DNA of 64,000 nt, taken from Francisella salimarina (lineage in GTDB: Bacteria; Pseudomonadota; Gammaproteobacteria; Francisellales; Francisellaceae). Made by a program: the position numbers and the translations under genes. Below are positions 7,492-18,310 of this stretch, in pieces (positions within the stretch are counted from its first letter, which is position 1; each line of letters opens with the position of its first letter). The stretch lies in NCBI RefSeq assembly GCF_007923265.1, contig NZ_VOJA01000003.1:310001-374000 (forward strand), given 5' to 3'. The notes beneath the pieces were generated by a model. That model was not told the DNA's origin. It did no database searches and saw nothing but the letters and a program-made list of their open reading frames with translations.

Positions 7492-7950
7492 AGATATTAT
7501 TTTTCTATATAATATTTTATACAAAATATAAGCTATTAAAGCTGTTGTAATATTAATAAAGAACACAGCTTCGACATATTGACTATAAATCTGACCATTA
7601 AATAGAGTAAGAGCATCTAATAATGTATAAATAGTAAAAAATATCAAACAAGCTGCTTTGAATTCTCTAGTTTTAAATAGTGCCAAAATTGAGAATAAAA
7701 AGATGGCTAACTCAAAGATTCCAATCTGGAAAACTGCCGGAGTAAAAATCCATCCTTGAAATTTACTGATACTATCCCCATCTACTAAATATGTAAAACT
7801 GTTGATACAAGCATATAGGCTTATATTGAAAATAATGAAGTAGTTAGCGTAGATATTTGCGTGATGTTTACCGTATATAATGCTAGAGTGTAAGAAAGCT
7901 ATTATAAAAGGTGATATTAATAAACAAATACTTATAATTACAGTTACCAT
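7486..7950 (-). CDS. Small integral membrane protein of unknown function
   Basis: A 154-residue hydrophobic protein with about four to five predicted membrane segments (residues 1-20, 35-55, 68-92, 98-118, 128-147). No motif is recognised. It is convergent with hsdM, overlapping it by 6 bases, and is transcribed away from tig. Coding status is supported by length, an ATG start and the absence of a better frame. Function is unknown. Confidence 0.65.
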   Translation of the reverse strand: MVTVIISICLLISPFIIAFLHSSIIYGKHHANIYANYFIIFNISLYACINSFTYLVDGDSISKFQGWIFTPAVFQIGIFELAIFLFSILALFKTREFKAACLIFFTIYTLLDALTLFNGQIYSQYVEAVFFINITTALIAYILYKILYRKIISL

Positions 7951-8002
7951 AAGTCGCTTAAGATTTGTAGAAATAGCTAGATTTTACAGCAAATGTTTTG
8001 GC

Positions 8003-8032
8003 TTGTCATATATTTAATAATAAACATATAGA
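8003..8032 (+). promoter_or_regulatory. Candidate promoter for tig (clpP-clpX-lon block)
   Basis: TTGTCA (8003-8008) and TATAGA (8027-8032), 18-base spacing, about 70 bases upstream of the tig ATG. No separate heat-shock promoter was recognised. Confidence 0.35.
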
Positions 8033-8101
8033 CAATCTAATAGATGATAGTTAAAATTTGCTACTAGAAAATTGTTAAATAAATAAAAGGAAAACTTAAT
8101 A

Positions 8102-9418
8102 ATGCAAGTTACTGTAGAGAAGAAAGAAGGTATCCATTGTTCACTATTGATAGAAGTACCAGCGAATGAGATTGATAGCGTAGTTACTAAAGAGATTAAC
8201 AAAACTGCAAAAACTATCAAGATGGATGGTTTCAGACCTGGCAAAGTACCTGCTGGTATGGTTGAGAAAAAGTATGGCGAGCAAATCCGTATGGAAGTGA
8301 TCTCTGATATCATTCCTCAGAAGTATACTAAGGCTATACAAGATGAGAAGTTGGCAGTAGCTGGTATCGAGGTAGACCTTAAAGAAAACAAAAAAGGCGA
8401 GCCTCTTAAGTTTGTAGCTAACCTTGAGCTATTCCCAGAATTTGAAGTTTCAGGTTTTGAGAAAATCGAAATTCAAAAGCCAGTTGTTGAGCTAACTGAC
8501 AAAGAAGTTAAGCAAATGATCGAAAACCTTAGAAAGCAAATGGCTACATTCTCAGAAGTAGAGAGAGCTGTGCAAAAAGATGACAAAGTTGTTATCGATT
8601 TCGTAGGTAAGAAAGATGGTGAAGTTTTCGAAGGTGGTTCTGCAAATGATCAAGAATTAGTAATTGGTTCTGGTCAAATGATCCCAGGTTTTGAAGATGG
8701 TATCATCGGTATGAGTAAAGATGAGCAAAAAACTATCACAGTTACTTTCCCAGAAGAGTACCAAAACAAAGACTTAGCTGGTCAAGAAGCTACTTTTGAT
8801 ATCACTGTTAAGAAGATTCAAGAAGCTCAGTTACCAGAAGTTGACGAAGAGTTCGTTAAGAAGTTTGGTGTGAAAGGTGGGGTAGATACTTTTGAAGACG
8901 AAATCAAAGAAAATATGCAACGTGAACTTAAGTTCATCCTACAAAGAAAGATCAAAGATCAAGTATTCAAAGGATTAAGAGAAATCGCTGAATTTGAAAC
9001 TCCAAAAGCTTTAATTAAAAGAGAAATAGAAGCTGCTAAGCAAAATTTAGTTCAACAAATGGGTGGTGGTCAAAACTTTGATGTTAACCAATTGCCTGAT
9101 AACTTATTTGAAGCTAACGCTAAGCAAAAAGTTGATACTAGTTTAGTTCTTGATAGTGTAATGAAATCTCAAGAGTTCAAGGCAGAAGATGCTGAAGTTG
9201 AGAGCTTATTAGATGAATTAGTTCAAGCTTATGAAGAGCCAGAAAAAACTAAAGAGCAAATCAAAAAGAACGAAAAAGAAATCTCTAACTTAAAAGCTTT
9301 AGTTATAGAAAACAAGCTGACTGATTGGGTACTATCTCAAGCTCAAGTAACTGAAAAGCAAGAAGATTTCTTTGAAGTTATTAAAGAAAACATGCAAGCT
9401 CAGCAAGGTGGTTTCTAA
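8102..9418 (+). CDS. tig: Trigger factor (ribosome-associated chaperone)
   Basis: A 438-residue, full-length trigger factor. The N-terminal ribosome-binding domain contains GFRPGKVP (family signature G-F-R-x-G-x-x-P). The central FKBP-type prolyl isomerase domain spans about residues 150-245 ([27 protein letters not shown]), followed by the long helical C-terminal substrate cradle. The start has an AAAGGAAAA ribosome binding site. It is followed by clpP, clpX and lon in the same order as in E. coli, forming a protein-folding and turnover cluster. Confidence 0.97.
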   Translation: MQVTVEKKEGIHCSLLIEVPANEIDSVVTKEINKTAKTIKMDGFRPGKVPAGMVEKKYGEQIRMEVISDIIPQKYTKAIQDEKLAVAGIEVDLKENKKGEPLKFVANLELFPEFEVSGFEKIEIQKPVVELTDKEVKQMIENLRKQMATFSEVERAVQKDDKVVIDFVGKKDGEVFEGGSANDQELVIGSGQMIPGFEDGIIGMSKDEQKTITVTFPEEYQNKDLAGQEATFDITVKKIQEAQLPEVDEEFVKKFGVKGGVDTFEDEIKENMQRELKFILQRKIKDQVFKGLREIAEFETPKALIKREIEAAKQNLVQQMGGGQNFDVNQLPDNLFEANAKQKVDTSLVLDSVMKSQEFKAEDAEVESLLDELVQAYEEPEKTKEQIKKNEKEISNLKALVIENKLTDWVLSQAQVTEKQEDFFEVIKENMQAQQGGF

Positions 9419-9443
9419 GCTAGCTTATTAAGAGAGGATATAA

Positions 9444-10049
9444 ATGATAACTAATAACTTAGTTCCTACCGTCGTTGAGAAAACAGCTGGTGGTGAGAGA
9501 GCTTTTGATATTTATTCAAGGTTACTAAAAGAGCGTATAGTTTTTTTAAATGGTGAGGTAAATGATCAATCAGCAAACCTTGTAATCGCTCAGTTGTTGT
9601 TTTTGGAGTCAGAAGATCCTGACAAAGATATATATTTTTATATCAATTCCCCAGGTGGTATGGTTACAGCTGGTATGGGTGTCTATGATACTATGCAGTT
9701 TATCAAGCCGGACGTTAATACTATATGTATTGGTCTGGCTGCTAGTATGGGATCGCTATTGTTAGCTGGTGGAGCTAAAGGTAAAAGATATAGTTTGCCT
9801 AGCTCACAGATTATGATTCATCAACCACTAGGTGGCTTTAAAGGACAAGCTTCAGATATTGAAATTCATGCAAAAAATATTCTACGTATCAAAGATAGGT
9901 TAAATAAAGTTTTAGCGTATCATACAAGTCAAGATTTAGAGACTATTGTTAGAGATACTGATAGAGATAATTTCATGATGGCAGAAGAAGCTAAAGAGTA
10001 TGGTCTAATCGATCATGTAATAGAGTCTCGTGAAGCAATTATTAAATAA
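9444..10049 (+). CDS. clpP: ATP-dependent Clp protease proteolytic subunit
   Basis: A 201-residue serine peptidase that forms the double-heptamer chamber. The catalytic serine lies in [12 protein letters not shown] and the catalytic histidine in MIHQPLGG; the downstream aspartate falls in the RDTDRDNFM region. AGAGAGGAT is a strong ribosome binding site. It lies 25 bases after tig and 24 before clpX, consistent with an operon. Confidence 0.98.
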   Translation: MITNNLVPTVVEKTAGGERAFDIYSRLLKERIVFLNGEVNDQSANLVIAQLLFLESEDPDKDIYFYINSPGGMVTAGMGVYDTMQFIKPDVNTICIGLAASMGSLLLAGGAKGKRYSLPSSQIMIHQPLGGFKGQASDIEIHAKNILRIKDRLNKVLAYHTSQDLETIVRDTDRDNFMMAEEAKEYGLIDHVIESREAIIK

Positions 10050-10073
10050 TTAAAGGAATTCTAATTCAATAAT

Positions 10074-11327
10074 ATGGCTAAAATTCTATACTGTTCTTTT
10101 TGTGGTAAGTCACAACAAGAAGTTAAACATATCATCGCAGGTCGTGATGGTAATATCTGTAATGAATGTATTGCTAAATGTGCAGATAAAATTCATAGCA
10201 CAGAAGGAGCTTCTCTAGAGGATGTATCGTTTGAGAAGTTACCAAAGCCAATCGAAATCAAAAAATATCTTGATGATTATATTATTGGTCAAGACAATGC
10301 TAAAAAAGTATTATCTGTGGCTGTATACAATCACTACAAAAGAATCACTTCCGAAACTGCGAAAGATGATGATATTGAGCTTAAAAAAAGTAATGTTCTA
10401 TTACTAGGACCTACTGGCTCTGGTAAAACATTATTTGCCCAAACATTAGCAAAGCTTTTAAATGTTCCTTTTGCCATAGCAGATGCAACAACTCTTACAG
10501 AGGCTGGCTATGTTGGAGATGATGTAGAGAATATCATTGTTCGATTGCTACAAAATGCTGATTTTGATGTTGCTAAAGCTCAAAAAGGTATTATCTATAT
10601 CGATGAAATAGATAAGATTGCACGTAAGTCAGAAAGTGCTTCTATAACACGTGATGTATCTGGAGAAGGTGTTCAGCAAGCACTTTTGAAGCTTATAGAG
10701 GGTACTGTATCATCTGTACCTCCTAAAGGTGGTCGAAAGCATCCTAATCAAGAGATGATACAAGTTGATACTTCAGATATATTATTTATATGTGGGGGAG
10801 CGTTTGCTGGTATTGAAAAAGTTGTTAAGCATAGAATGGATAAAGTTAGTATTGGTTTCAATGCGGATGTGGTACAACAAAAAAATAGCTTAGATACTGA
10901 AAAATTGATGCAGAAAGTCGAAAGTGAAGATTTGACTAGATTTGGACTTATTCCTGAACTTATTGGACGTTTGCCAATTGTTACTGTACTAAATGAGTTA
11001 AAAGAAGAGGATTTGGTCAAAATTCTTACGGAACCAAAAAGTGCTTTAATTAAACAGTATGTTAAGCTGTTTGAATTTGATGATGTAATGATTGAGTTTA
11101 GTGATGAAGCTCTTGTTGAAATAGCTAAAAAAGCAATAGCTAAAAAAACAGGTGCGAGAGGATTGAGAACTATTCTTGAAAATATACTTCTTGATGTGAT
11201 GTTTCATGTCCCTTCATCTGAAGATGTTGAGAAAGTTATTATCAACGATAAAGTAATATTAGAGCAAGAAGAGCCAACTCTTGTAATGAAATCACAGCAG
11301 CAAAAACAATTAAAAGAGATAATCTAA
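10074..11327 (+). CDS. clpX: ATP-dependent Clp protease ATP-binding subunit ClpX
   Basis: A 417-residue AAA+ unfoldase. The N-terminal C4 zinc finger is CSFCGKS...CNECIAKC. Walker A is GPTGSGKT, Walker B is [10 protein letters not shown], the pore loop is GYVGDD, and sensor 2 lies in the GARGLR region. It unfolds tagged substrates into ClpP, whose gene is directly upstream. Confidence 0.98.
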   Translation: MAKILYCSFCGKSQQEVKHIIAGRDGNICNECIAKCADKIHSTEGASLEDVSFEKLPKPIEIKKYLDDYIIGQDNAKKVLSVAVYNHYKRITSETAKDDDIELKKSNVLLLGPTGSGKTLFAQTLAKLLNVPFAIADATTLTEAGYVGDDVENIIVRLLQNADFDVAKAQKGIIYIDEIDKIARKSESASITRDVSGEGVQQALLKLIEGTVSSVPPKGGRKHPNQEMIQVDTSDILFICGGAFAGIEKVVKHRMDKVSIGFNADVVQQKNSLDTEKLMQKVESEDLTRFGLIPELIGRLPIVTVLNELKEEDLVKILTEPKSALIKQYVKLFEFDDVMIEFSDEALVEIAKKAIAKKTGARGLRTILENILLDVMFHVPSSEDVEKVIINDKVILEQEEPTLVMKSQQQKQLKEII

Positions 11328-11352
11328 AAAATTTACAGGAGAATGTAAGTTT

Positions 11353-13677
11353 ATGTCAGAAGTCCTAAATGTCGTTCCTGTTATTCCCTTAAGAGATGTG
11401 GTTATATACCCATCAATGACTTTACCTTTAAATGTGGGTCGTAAAAAGTCAATTGAAGCAGTCAAGCAGGCATCTAACAGTTATAATAACTATATCTTAT
11501 TAGCAACTCAAAAGAACGGTTCAAGTTCTGGTGATGTTGTTGATAATATATACGATATTGGTACGTTAGCTAAAATTGTTCAAATTATGAAGCTTCCTGA
11601 TGGTAGCTTAAAGATCATAGTAGAAGGTGTAGCTAAAAGATTAGTTGCTAAATATGATAGTGTTGATGGCTGTATATTTGCTAACTTAGATAGTCTTCAT
11701 ATTGATGATAGTTATGATCCTAATCAAGTTGATAAAGAACTAAAAGCAATCTTATTGTCGATTAGTGATTCTCTCAAAAAGTTTGTTGATATTAGTGGAA
11801 AAGTGTCTAAAGAATCTTTAGCTACGCTTATAAATACAGAAGAGCCTCATAAGTTTATATATGAGATTTCAACTATTCTAAATACAGAGATTACTAAAAA
11901 GCAAAAAATTTTAGAAGCTACAGATATCAAAAATAAAGCGTTATTACTTTTATCTTGCCTATATGAAGAGTTAGAAATTCTTGAGCTAGAGGCTAAAATT
12001 AAAGATAGAGTCAAATCTCAAGTAGATAAGAATCAACGTGAGTACTATTTGAATGAGCAAGTCAAGGCTATTTATAAAGAGCTTGGTGAGGCTGATGAAG
12101 AGTCAGAAGTAACCGCTCTTAAGAAGAGAATTGAAACTACTAAAATGTCCAAAGAGGCAAAAGAAAAATGCTTAAAAGAACTTAAAAAGCTTAAAGCGAT
12201 GCCTCCTTCATCTTCTGAATCTGCTGTATCAAGGAATTATATTGAGACTATACTTTCATTACCTTGGGGTAAGAAAGCAAAAGTTAAAAAAGATATTAAT
12301 CTTGCTGAAAAAGTTTTAGAGAAAGATCATTACGGTATTAAGAAAGTTAAAGAAAGAATACTAGAGCATTTAGCTGTTCAAATTAAACGAGACAGTAATA
12401 CAAAAGCTCCTATTCTATGTCTAGTAGGTCCTCCTGGTGTTGGTAAGACATCAATTGGCCAATCCATTGCTAGAGCAACAGGGCGTGAATATGTTCGTAT
12501 GGCTCTTGGTGGTGTAAGAGATGAGTCTGAGATTAGAGGACACCGTCGTACATATATAGGATCTATGCCTGGGCAAATTATCCAAAAGATAATTAAGTCT
12601 AAGACGGAAAACCCACTTTTCTTACTTGATGAAATAGATAAAATTTCTTCTGATTTTAGGGGAGACCCATCTGCAGCTCTTTTAGAGGTGCTTGATCCAG
12701 AGCAAAATAGTACATTTAACGATCATTATCTTGAGATAGATTATGATCTATCTAAGGTGATGTTTGTTGCTACAGCAAATTCACTTGATATAGATCCTGC
12801 ATTACGTGATAGGCTAGAAATTATACACTTATCAGGGTATACAGAGATTGAGAAGCAAGCAATTGCTAAGCAATATCTAGTACCAAAATCATTGGAAAAC
12901 AATGGGCTAACTAAGAGTGAAATTAATTTTACTCCTAAGGCTATTTTGGATGTGGTGAGATATTATACGAGAGAAGCAGGAGTAAGAAATTTACAACAAA
13001 AGATAGACGGTGTATGTCGTAAGGCTGTTAAAAATCTTCTTAAAGATCCTGAGCATGGTAAGGTATCTATCACACAAAAAAATCTTGAAGACTATCTTGG
13101 CGTTCATCAGTTTGATTATGGTATCAAAAATGCCAAACCTAAAGTAGGTCAAGTCACAGGTTTAGCATGGACTTCTGTAGGTGGTGAGCTACTAACTATA
13201 GAAGCTCTAGCGATGCCTGGTAAAGGTAAGGTTAAGTACACGGGTAGCCTTGGCGATGTGATGAAAGAGTCAATTGATGCTGCTTTTAGTGTTGTGCGTT
13301 CGATTTCAAAAGGCTATGAGTTAGCAGATGACTTTTATGAGAAAAAAGATGTACATATACACGTTCCTGAAGGAGCTACTCCAAAGGATGGTCCAAGTGC
13401 TGGTATCGCTATGACTACAGCTCTGGTTTCTGTATATACAAATAAACCAGTTAGAAATGATATTGCTATGACTGGTGAAGTAACTTTGCGTGGAGATGTT
13501 TTAGCAATTGGAGGGTTAAAAGAGAAACTTTTAGCTGCGCTAAGAGGTGGAATTAAAGAGGTTTTGATTCCTAAACAGAATGTTAAAAACTTAGCAGATG
13601 TTGATAAAGAAATACTTGAAAAACTTGAAATAACGCCTGTAAATAGTATAAAAGAGGTGTTAGAGAGAGTTTTTTGA
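11353..13677 (+). CDS. lon: ATP-dependent protease Lon
   Basis: A 774-residue, full-length LonA protease: N-terminal substrate-binding domain, AAA+ module ([16 protein letters not shown]) and C-terminal peptidase domain with the Ser-Lys dyad (serine in PKDGPSAG, lysine in the following [13 protein letters not shown] region). ACAGGAGAAT precedes the ATG. It is the last gene of the tig-clpP-clpX-lon run; hupB follows with its own promoter, as in E. coli. Confidence 0.98.
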   Translation: MSEVLNVVPVIPLRDVVIYPSMTLPLNVGRKKSIEAVKQASNSYNNYILLATQKNGSSSGDVVDNIYDIGTLAKIVQIMKLPDGSLKIIVEGVAKRLVAKYDSVDGCIFANLDSLHIDDSYDPNQVDKELKAILLSISDSLKKFVDISGKVSKESLATLINTEEPHKFIYEISTILNTEITKKQKILEATDIKNKALLLLSCLYEELEILELEAKIKDRVKSQVDKNQREYYLNEQVKAIYKELGEADEESEVTALKKRIETTKMSKEAKEKCLKELKKLKAMPPSSSESAVSRNYIETILSLPWGKKAKVKKDINLAEKVLEKDHYGIKKVKERILEHLAVQIKRDSNTKAPILCLVGPPGVGKTSIGQSIARATGREYVRMALGGVRDESEIRGHRRTYIGSMPGQIIQKIIKSKTENPLFLLDEIDKISSDFRGDPSAALLEVLDPEQNSTFNDHYLEIDYDLSKVMFVATANSLDIDPALRDRLEIIHLSGYTEIEKQAIAKQYLVPKSLENNGLTKSEINFTPKAILDVVRYYTREAGVRNLQQKIDGVCRKAVKNLLKDPEHGKVSITQKNLEDYLGVHQFDYGIKNAKPKVGQVTGLAWTSVGGELLTIEALAMPGKGKVKYTGSLGDVMKESIDAAFSVVRSISKGYELADDFYEKKDVHIHVPEGATPKDGPSAGIAMTTALVSVYTNKPVRNDIAMTGEVTLRGDVLAIGGLKEKLLAALRGGIKEVLIPKQNVKNLADVDKEILEKLEITPVNSIKEVLERVF

Positions 13678-13687
13678 TGATAAAGTA

Positions 13688-13716
13688 TTGAAACACTACA
13701 TTTTTAGTGTTATAAA
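13688..13716 (+). promoter_or_regulatory. hupB promoter with an overlapping dyad
   Basis: TTGAAA (13688-13693) and TATAAA (13711-13716) with exactly 17 bases between. The spacer carries a perfect inverted repeat, AACACTA (13692-13698) and TAGTGTT (13705-13711), that touches both boxes. It could be an operator or the weak hairpin terminator of lon. It lies 47 bases upstream of the hupB ATG. Confidence 0.6.
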
Positions 13717-13762
13717 ATTAAATGACACTTGTCGATTATGTATAAATAAAGGAGTTTAAGAC

Positions 13763-14035
13763 ATGAATAAGAGTGAATTAGTAAGTGCTATAGCTAAAGA
13801 AGCAGATGTTACTAAAGAAGTTGCTAGTAATACTCTGGATGCAACTATTGCTGCTGTAACTAAAGCTTTAAAGAATGGTGATAGCGTTACTCTAGTAGGC
13901 TTTGGAACTTTTCAAGTAAAAGAAAGAAGTGCTAGAGAAGGTAGAAATCCTAAAACAGGTGAAACAATCAAGATAGCAGCTTCTAAAGTTCCAAGCTTCA
14001 AAGCAGGTAAAGGTCTTAAAGACGCTGTAAAATAA
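13763..14035 (+). CDS. hupB: HU-family DNA-binding protein
   Basis: A 90-residue HU: N-terminal [18 protein letters not shown], the [10 protein letters not shown] turn, the DNA-clasping arm region ([15 protein letters not shown] with the intercalating proline in RNPKTG) and the C-terminal helix. HU bends and compacts DNA. AAAGGAG ribosome binding site. It has its own promoter and a strong terminator, so it is a monocistronic unit. Confidence 0.97.
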   Translation: MNKSELVSAIAKEADVTKEVASNTLDATIAAVTKALKNGDSVTLVGFGTFQVKERSAREGRNPKTGETIKIAASKVPSFKAGKGLKDAVK

Positions 14036-14064
14036 AGAAAAATTACAAAAATAGTGATTTTTTG

Positions 14065-14095
14065 AAAAGCATACTTAACAGTATGCTTTTTTTTT
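14065..14095 (+). terminator. Rho-independent terminator of hupB
   Basis: AAAAGCATAC (14065-14074), loop TTAACA, GTATGCTTTT (14081-14090), then an uninterrupted T run to 14095. Confidence 0.9.
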
Positions 14096-14146
14096 ATCTA
14101 TAATATCTATAGTTTAATAAAGCAGTAATTATTTAAGGTTGATAAA

Positions 14147-15580
14147 ATGTTACAGTCTTTCAATGATAGGCTCAAAGGTCCATTTACATGGATTATAATT
14201 ATTTCTATAAGTTTTATATTTGTCATATCTGGTATGACATTTTTTTTCACGAATATTGGCTCAAGTAGATCTTATGTGGCTAAAGTAGGTGATAATGAGA
14301 TAGGTCTGCAACAGTTTCAGCAGTATGCTCAAAATGCTACAACTGAGGCACAAAAGAGAGCAGTTTTAGATCAGATGATAAATCAATACTTAGTACTTGC
14401 AGATGCGCAGCGCCATAATATTGCTGTATCTAAGTTAGCATTACAATCTGCGATATTTACAAATCCCATGTTTTTTGACAAAGAGGGTAAATTCTCAGCC
14501 GATAAGTTGAAGCAAGCTGTAGAGTATATTGGAGGTATGAGTAAATTAGAGCAAATCTTAACTCAAAATATTCAGGCAACAATGATTCCAAAGGCTATAG
14601 CGGATACAACAATAACAACTGATTATGAGAAGAAGCTTTTAGATAATATTTATCTAGTTAATAAAAAAATAGAGTATTTGAAGATATCTCCATCAGATTT
14701 CAAATCCCAAATTAAGCCTACTCAACAAGATTTGGAAGCTTACTATAATGCTCATAAAAATGAGTATATAAATCCAGCTAAAAAGAAAATTAACTATTTT
14801 ATAATCACAAAAGATAGCTTTATATCTAAGAGTGATATTAGTGAAAGCGATATAAAATCATATTATGATACTCATAAGGAATTTTTTAAAGGCTATAACA
14901 AAGATGCTAAAACTACTATTGCGAAAATAATTCAAAATAGAAGAGCCTTGGAGAAATTTAATACTTACTCGCAGAATATTGATAGTATTAGTTTCACTGA
15001 GCTTGAAAAGAATTTAGGTAACCCTAAGGTGGCGAATATTGTGAATAATGATGAATCTACAATATCTACGGTAGCTAATAGTCAATTCTTTGTAAGTACA
15101 GAGAAGTACTCAAGTATTCCGGTTGCTGATAATGAGCTTTTAGTATATGAGGTAAATAACTCTCAGCCATCAGCCCGACAAAAACTAGCAGACGTTAAGA
15201 GTGAAGTGTCTAAAGCCGTAATTGCAGAGAAATCTCAAAGATTATCTTTAGAAAAGTCTCAAAAGCTACTTGATGACTTGGTTAGTGATAAAAAAGTAAG
15301 TGTTAGCTTCAAGCAAGCAACTATTGATAGCAACTCGAAGTCATTTAGTAAAGAGTTTAATGATTATGTGATGTTTAATACTAATAATCAGTATCATAGT
15401 TATCAAGCGGATAATGGTGATATATACATATATAAAGTTATTAAAGTTGAACCTTTAGGTAATAAAGATACTAAATTACCTAGGCAAGTATTAAATACAG
15501 TCAAAGAAGAAGAGTTAAACTTCTATTTACAAGTAGTTAAGCAAGAAGTTCCTGTTAAAGTTAATTACAAAAATATCTAA
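14147..15580 (+). CDS. ppiD: PpiD/SurA-like periplasmic chaperone without a visible parvulin domain
   Basis: A 477-residue inner-membrane-anchored protein. It has one membrane segment (about residues 14-36), then SurA_N-like helices with the typical PpiD start MLQSFNDRLKGPFTWIIIIS. E. coli PpiD is about 620 residues and has a parvulin domain. Here the expected parvulin signatures (HILV, GGDLGW, GYHII) are absent after the YYDTHKEFF region, so prolyl isomerase activity is unlikely. Position directly after hupB matches E. coli. miaA begins at the very next base after the stop, indicating co-transcription. Confidence 0.85.
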   Translation: MLQSFNDRLKGPFTWIIIISISFIFVISGMTFFFTNIGSSRSYVAKVGDNEIGLQQFQQYAQNATTEAQKRAVLDQMINQYLVLADAQRHNIAVSKLALQSAIFTNPMFFDKEGKFSADKLKQAVEYIGGMSKLEQILTQNIQATMIPKAIADTTITTDYEKKLLDNIYLVNKKIEYLKISPSDFKSQIKPTQQDLEAYYNAHKNEYINPAKKKINYFIITKDSFISKSDISESDIKSYYDTHKEFFKGYNKDAKTTIAKIIQNRRALEKFNTYSQNIDSISFTELEKNLGNPKVANIVNNDESTISTVANSQFFVSTEKYSSIPVADNELLVYEVNNSQPSARQKLADVKSEVSKAVIAEKSQRLSLEKSQKLLDDLVSDKKVSVSFKQATIDSNSKSFSKEFNDYVMFNTNNQYHSYQADNGDIYIYKVIKVEPLGNKDTKLPRQVLNTVKEEELNFYLQVVKQEVPVKVNYKNI

Positions 15581-16507
15581 ATGAATAAGCTAATCTATGG
15601 TCTTGCTGGACCAACAGCATCTGGTAAAACCTCTTTATCAATATCTATTGCAAATAAAATTAATGCTGAAATAATTAGTGTTGATTCATCACTTGTCTAT
15701 AAATGTATGGATATTGGTACAGCTAAGCCAACTTTGGATGAGCAAGGTGGTATTAAACATCATTTAATAGATATAATTGAGCCAACAGAAAGTTTTTCAG
15801 TTGCTGACTTTATAACGAATGTTAATAAGATTAAAAAAGAGATTTGGAGTAGAGGGAAAGAGGTCTTACTCGTAGGTGGAACGATGCTTTATTTCAAAGG
15901 TTTGATAGAAGGTTTATCATCTTTGCCTGAGTCACAGCCTGAAGTGAGGCAGACTCTTGAGTTAGAAAGAAAAGCAAAAGGTTTACAATATTTACATCAA
16001 CAGTTAAATAAAATGGATCAAGAAGCTGCTCAGAAAATTAATCCTAATGATCAGCAAAGAGTATTTCGTGCTTTAGAAGTAATTATGATAACTGGTAAAA
16101 AATATTCTGAGCTTGTTAAAACATCTAAAGTCGGTGGATTAGAAGAGAAATTAAAGTTATGTGCCCTGGTACCTAATGATAGATCAATTCTACATGATAA
16201 TATTGAATTAAGATTTAAACAGATGCTTAATCAAGGGTTTCTAGATGAAGTTCAAAGTTTACGCAAAAATCCTAAGCTTACTAAAGAAACTACTGCTATT
16301 CGAAGTGTTGGATATCGTCAGGCATGGGAATATTTAGATGGAGACATTAGCTATGAGGAGTTCGTTAAAAAGGGAATCGTAGCCACTCGCCAACTTGCTA
16401 AGCGTCAACTTACATGGATTCGTAATTGGCAGGATGAGATTAAATTAATTGAGATGGAAAGTCAAAATAAAGAACAACAAGTCTGGGAATATTTTGGTCA
16501 TAAATAA
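15581..16507 (+). CDS. miaA: tRNA dimethylallyltransferase
   Basis: A 308-residue enzyme that adds a dimethylallyl group to A37 of tRNAs reading UNN codons. P-loop GPTASGKTS near the N-terminus; the [17 protein letters not shown] block (here S-S-L-V-Y where most MiaA have S-A-L-V/I-Y or S-M-Q-V-Y), FRALEV, and GYRQAWEYL with [12 protein letters not shown] near the C-terminus. It abuts ppiD and precedes hfq, as in many gamma-proteobacteria. Confidence 0.97.
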   Translation: MNKLIYGLAGPTASGKTSLSISIANKINAEIISVDSSLVYKCMDIGTAKPTLDEQGGIKHHLIDIIEPTESFSVADFITNVNKIKKEIWSRGKEVLLVGGTMLYFKGLIEGLSSLPESQPEVRQTLELERKAKGLQYLHQQLNKMDQEAAQKINPNDQQRVFRALEVIMITGKKYSELVKTSKVGGLEEKLKLCALVPNDRSILHDNIELRFKQMLNQGFLDEVQSLRKNPKLTKETTAIRSVGYRQAWEYLDGDISYEEFVKKGIVATRQLAKRQLTWIRNWQDEIKLIEMESQNKEQQVWEYFGHK

Positions 16508-16510
16508 GAT

Positions 16511-16539
16511 TTGCTGATAACTTTAAATATTGTTAGAAT
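16511..16539 (+). promoter_or_regulatory. Candidate hfq promoter
   Basis: TTGCTG (16511-16516) and TAGAAT (16534-16539), 17-base spacer. This would give a leader of about 65 bases containing the hairpin at 16548-16566. Confidence 0.5.
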
Positions 16540-16547
16540 ATATCGCG

Positions 16548-16566
16548 AAGTTTAATTGTTAAACTT
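16548..16566 (+). promoter_or_regulatory. Hairpin in the hfq leader
   Basis: AAGTTTAA, loop TTG, TTAAACTT: a perfect 8-bp stem followed by the A/U-rich, unpaired-looking stretch GATAAAATAATAACTATAAC before the ribosome binding site AAAAGGAAG. It has no T run, so it is a poor terminator. It could be an autoregulatory Hfq site; that is inference. Confidence 0.45.
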
Positions 16567-16611
16567 GATAAAATAATAACTATAACAAAATAATTAAAAG
16601 GAAGTGAAACA

Positions 16612-16941
16612 ATGTCAAGAATATCATCTTTACAAGACCCGTTCTTAAACGCTCTAAGAAAAGAAAAAGTTAGCGTATCTGTATATCTAGTAAATGGAAT
16701 CAAACTACAAGGTCAAGTAGAAGCTTTTGATCAGTTCTGTATCGTACTTAGAAATACTGTTAATCAAATGGTTTATAAGCATGCTATTTCTACTATAGTA
16801 CCGGCTAAGAGTGTAAGAATGGTTTATAGCTCTTTTAACCCATATCATCAAAATTCAAATGATGAACAAGATGAGAATGTAGATGATATTCATTCTGATG
16901 ATCTTGAAGCTCAAGAAAATCAAGGCAATGTTGCTGAGTAA
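16612..16941 (+). CDS. hfq: RNA chaperone Hfq
   Basis: A 109-residue hexameric Sm-like protein. Sm1 is [21 protein letters not shown] and Sm2 is [14 protein letters not shown]. The start [20 protein letters not shown] is canonical (LQDPFLN). The C-terminal tail from about residue 83 is strongly acidic and Asp/Glu/Asn/Gln rich, with many negative charges and few positive ones. AAAAGGAAG ribosome binding site. It lies in the conserved miaA-hfq-hflX order. Confidence 0.97.
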   Translation: MSRISSLQDPFLNALRKEKVSVSVYLVNGIKLQGQVEAFDQFCIVLRNTVNQMVYKHAISTIVPAKSVRMVYSSFNPYHQNSNDEQDENVDDIHSDDLEAQENQGNVAE

Positions 16942-16993
16942 TCAAACTTTATATTCTTTTTTCTTTAATTCCATTCTGGAGTAACATAAATTA

Positions 16994-18301
16994 ATGGAAT
17001 TTTTCGAGTCTTATGAAGCAGGTAGTAAATGCTTACTTGTAAATATAAATTTTAAATATCGCCGCGAACTAAATGCTGATTTAGCTGAACTGGAAGGTTT
17101 GGTTTTAGCAGCTGATAAGGTTGTGTTGGAGAGTTTAGATTTCAATCATCCTGAACCTGATATCAAGTATTTTTGTGGTATGGGTAAAATGGAAATGATC
17201 AAAAATAAACGTGATGAGTTAGAAGCTGATCTTGTTGTCTTTAATCATCCATTAAGCCCATCCCAAGAGAGAAATATTGAGAAGTTTCTTGAGTGTAAGA
17301 TTATGGATAGAACGAGGCTTATTCTTGAAATATTCTCACTTCGAGCAAAAACTCATGAGGGTAAGCTTCAAGTTGAGTTAGCTCAACTAAATTATCAGTC
17401 AACACGCTTAGTAAAAGGTTGGACTCACTTAGAGAGACAAAAAGGTGGTATTGGTGTACGTGGTGGGCCAGGAGAAACCCAGCTTGAGATTGATAGACGT
17501 CTAATTAGACAAAGAATTAAACAAATTACTCAAAAGTTGGAAAAAGTAAAACATCATCGTGATTTAAGTAGATCCTCACGAAAGAAAAATAATATTCCGA
17601 CAATATCATTTGTTGGTTATACCAATGCTGGTAAATCAACACTTTTTAACAAAATAACAAATGCAGATGTTTTAGCTAAAGACCAACTATTTGCTACACT
17701 TGATCCTACTTTACGTAAAGTAATTGTGCCAAAACTAGGTGAAGTTATCTTCTCTGATACAGTAGGATTCATTAAGAACTTACCTCATGATTTAGTAGAA
17801 GCATTCCATGCAACTTTAGAAGAAGCTATAGAGTCAGACCTTCTAGTTCATGTGATAGATTATGCAGATGAGGATTATAAAAGTTATATCGAGCAAGTAG
17901 AAAAAGTTCTAAAGGAAATAGGTATTGCAGATAAAGAGATGATCTGTGTTTATAATAAAATCGATAAAATTGAGAATGCTTATGCTGGATTTGTTCCAAT
18001 GGATGATTCAGATTCAAGTGTGGTTGGCAGAGTGTATCTGTCTGCTCAGACTGGAGATGGTATTGAAGAGTTTTATCATGCGTTGGCTACATTTTTTAAT
18101 AAATCATGGATTAATGAAATTTTAGAATTACCTCCTAAATATTCAAAAGTTAGAGCTATGATGTATGAGCTTGGAGCTGTTGATGGTGAAGATGTTTCTG
18201 AAGAAGGTAACTATTTGCTTAAAATAAAAATTTCAGAAGATGATTTTGAAAGGTTTAAAAGAGAGTTTGATTTAGATTTAGAAGAGTTCTTCGTTAAATA
18301 A
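16994..18301 (+). CDS. hflX: GTPase HflX (ribosome-splitting factor)
   Basis: A 435-residue ribosome-associated GTPase. The N-terminal HflX domain ends in the GGPGETQLE block, then coiled coil and G domain: G1 GYTNAGKST, G3 DTVGF, G4 NKID. It lies 52 bases after hfq. In E. coli hflK and hflC follow directly; here a reverse-strand gene intervenes. Confidence 0.97.
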   Translation: MEFFESYEAGSKCLLVNINFKYRRELNADLAELEGLVLAADKVVLESLDFNHPEPDIKYFCGMGKMEMIKNKRDELEADLVVFNHPLSPSQERNIEKFLECKIMDRTRLILEIFSLRAKTHEGKLQVELAQLNYQSTRLVKGWTHLERQKGGIGVRGGPGETQLEIDRRLIRQRIKQITQKLEKVKHHRDLSRSSRKKNNIPTISFVGYTNAGKSTLFNKITNADVLAKDQLFATLDPTLRKVIVPKLGEVIFSDTVGFIKNLPHDLVEAFHATLEEAIESDLLVHVIDYADEDYKSYIEQVEKVLKEIGIADKEMICVYNKIDKIENAYAGFVPMDDSDSSVVGRVYLSAQTGDGIEEFYHALATFFNKSWINEILELPPKYSKVRAMMYELGAVDGEDVSEEGNYLLKIKISEDDFERFKREFDLDLEEFFVK

Positions 18302-18310
18302 GTTTTGATC

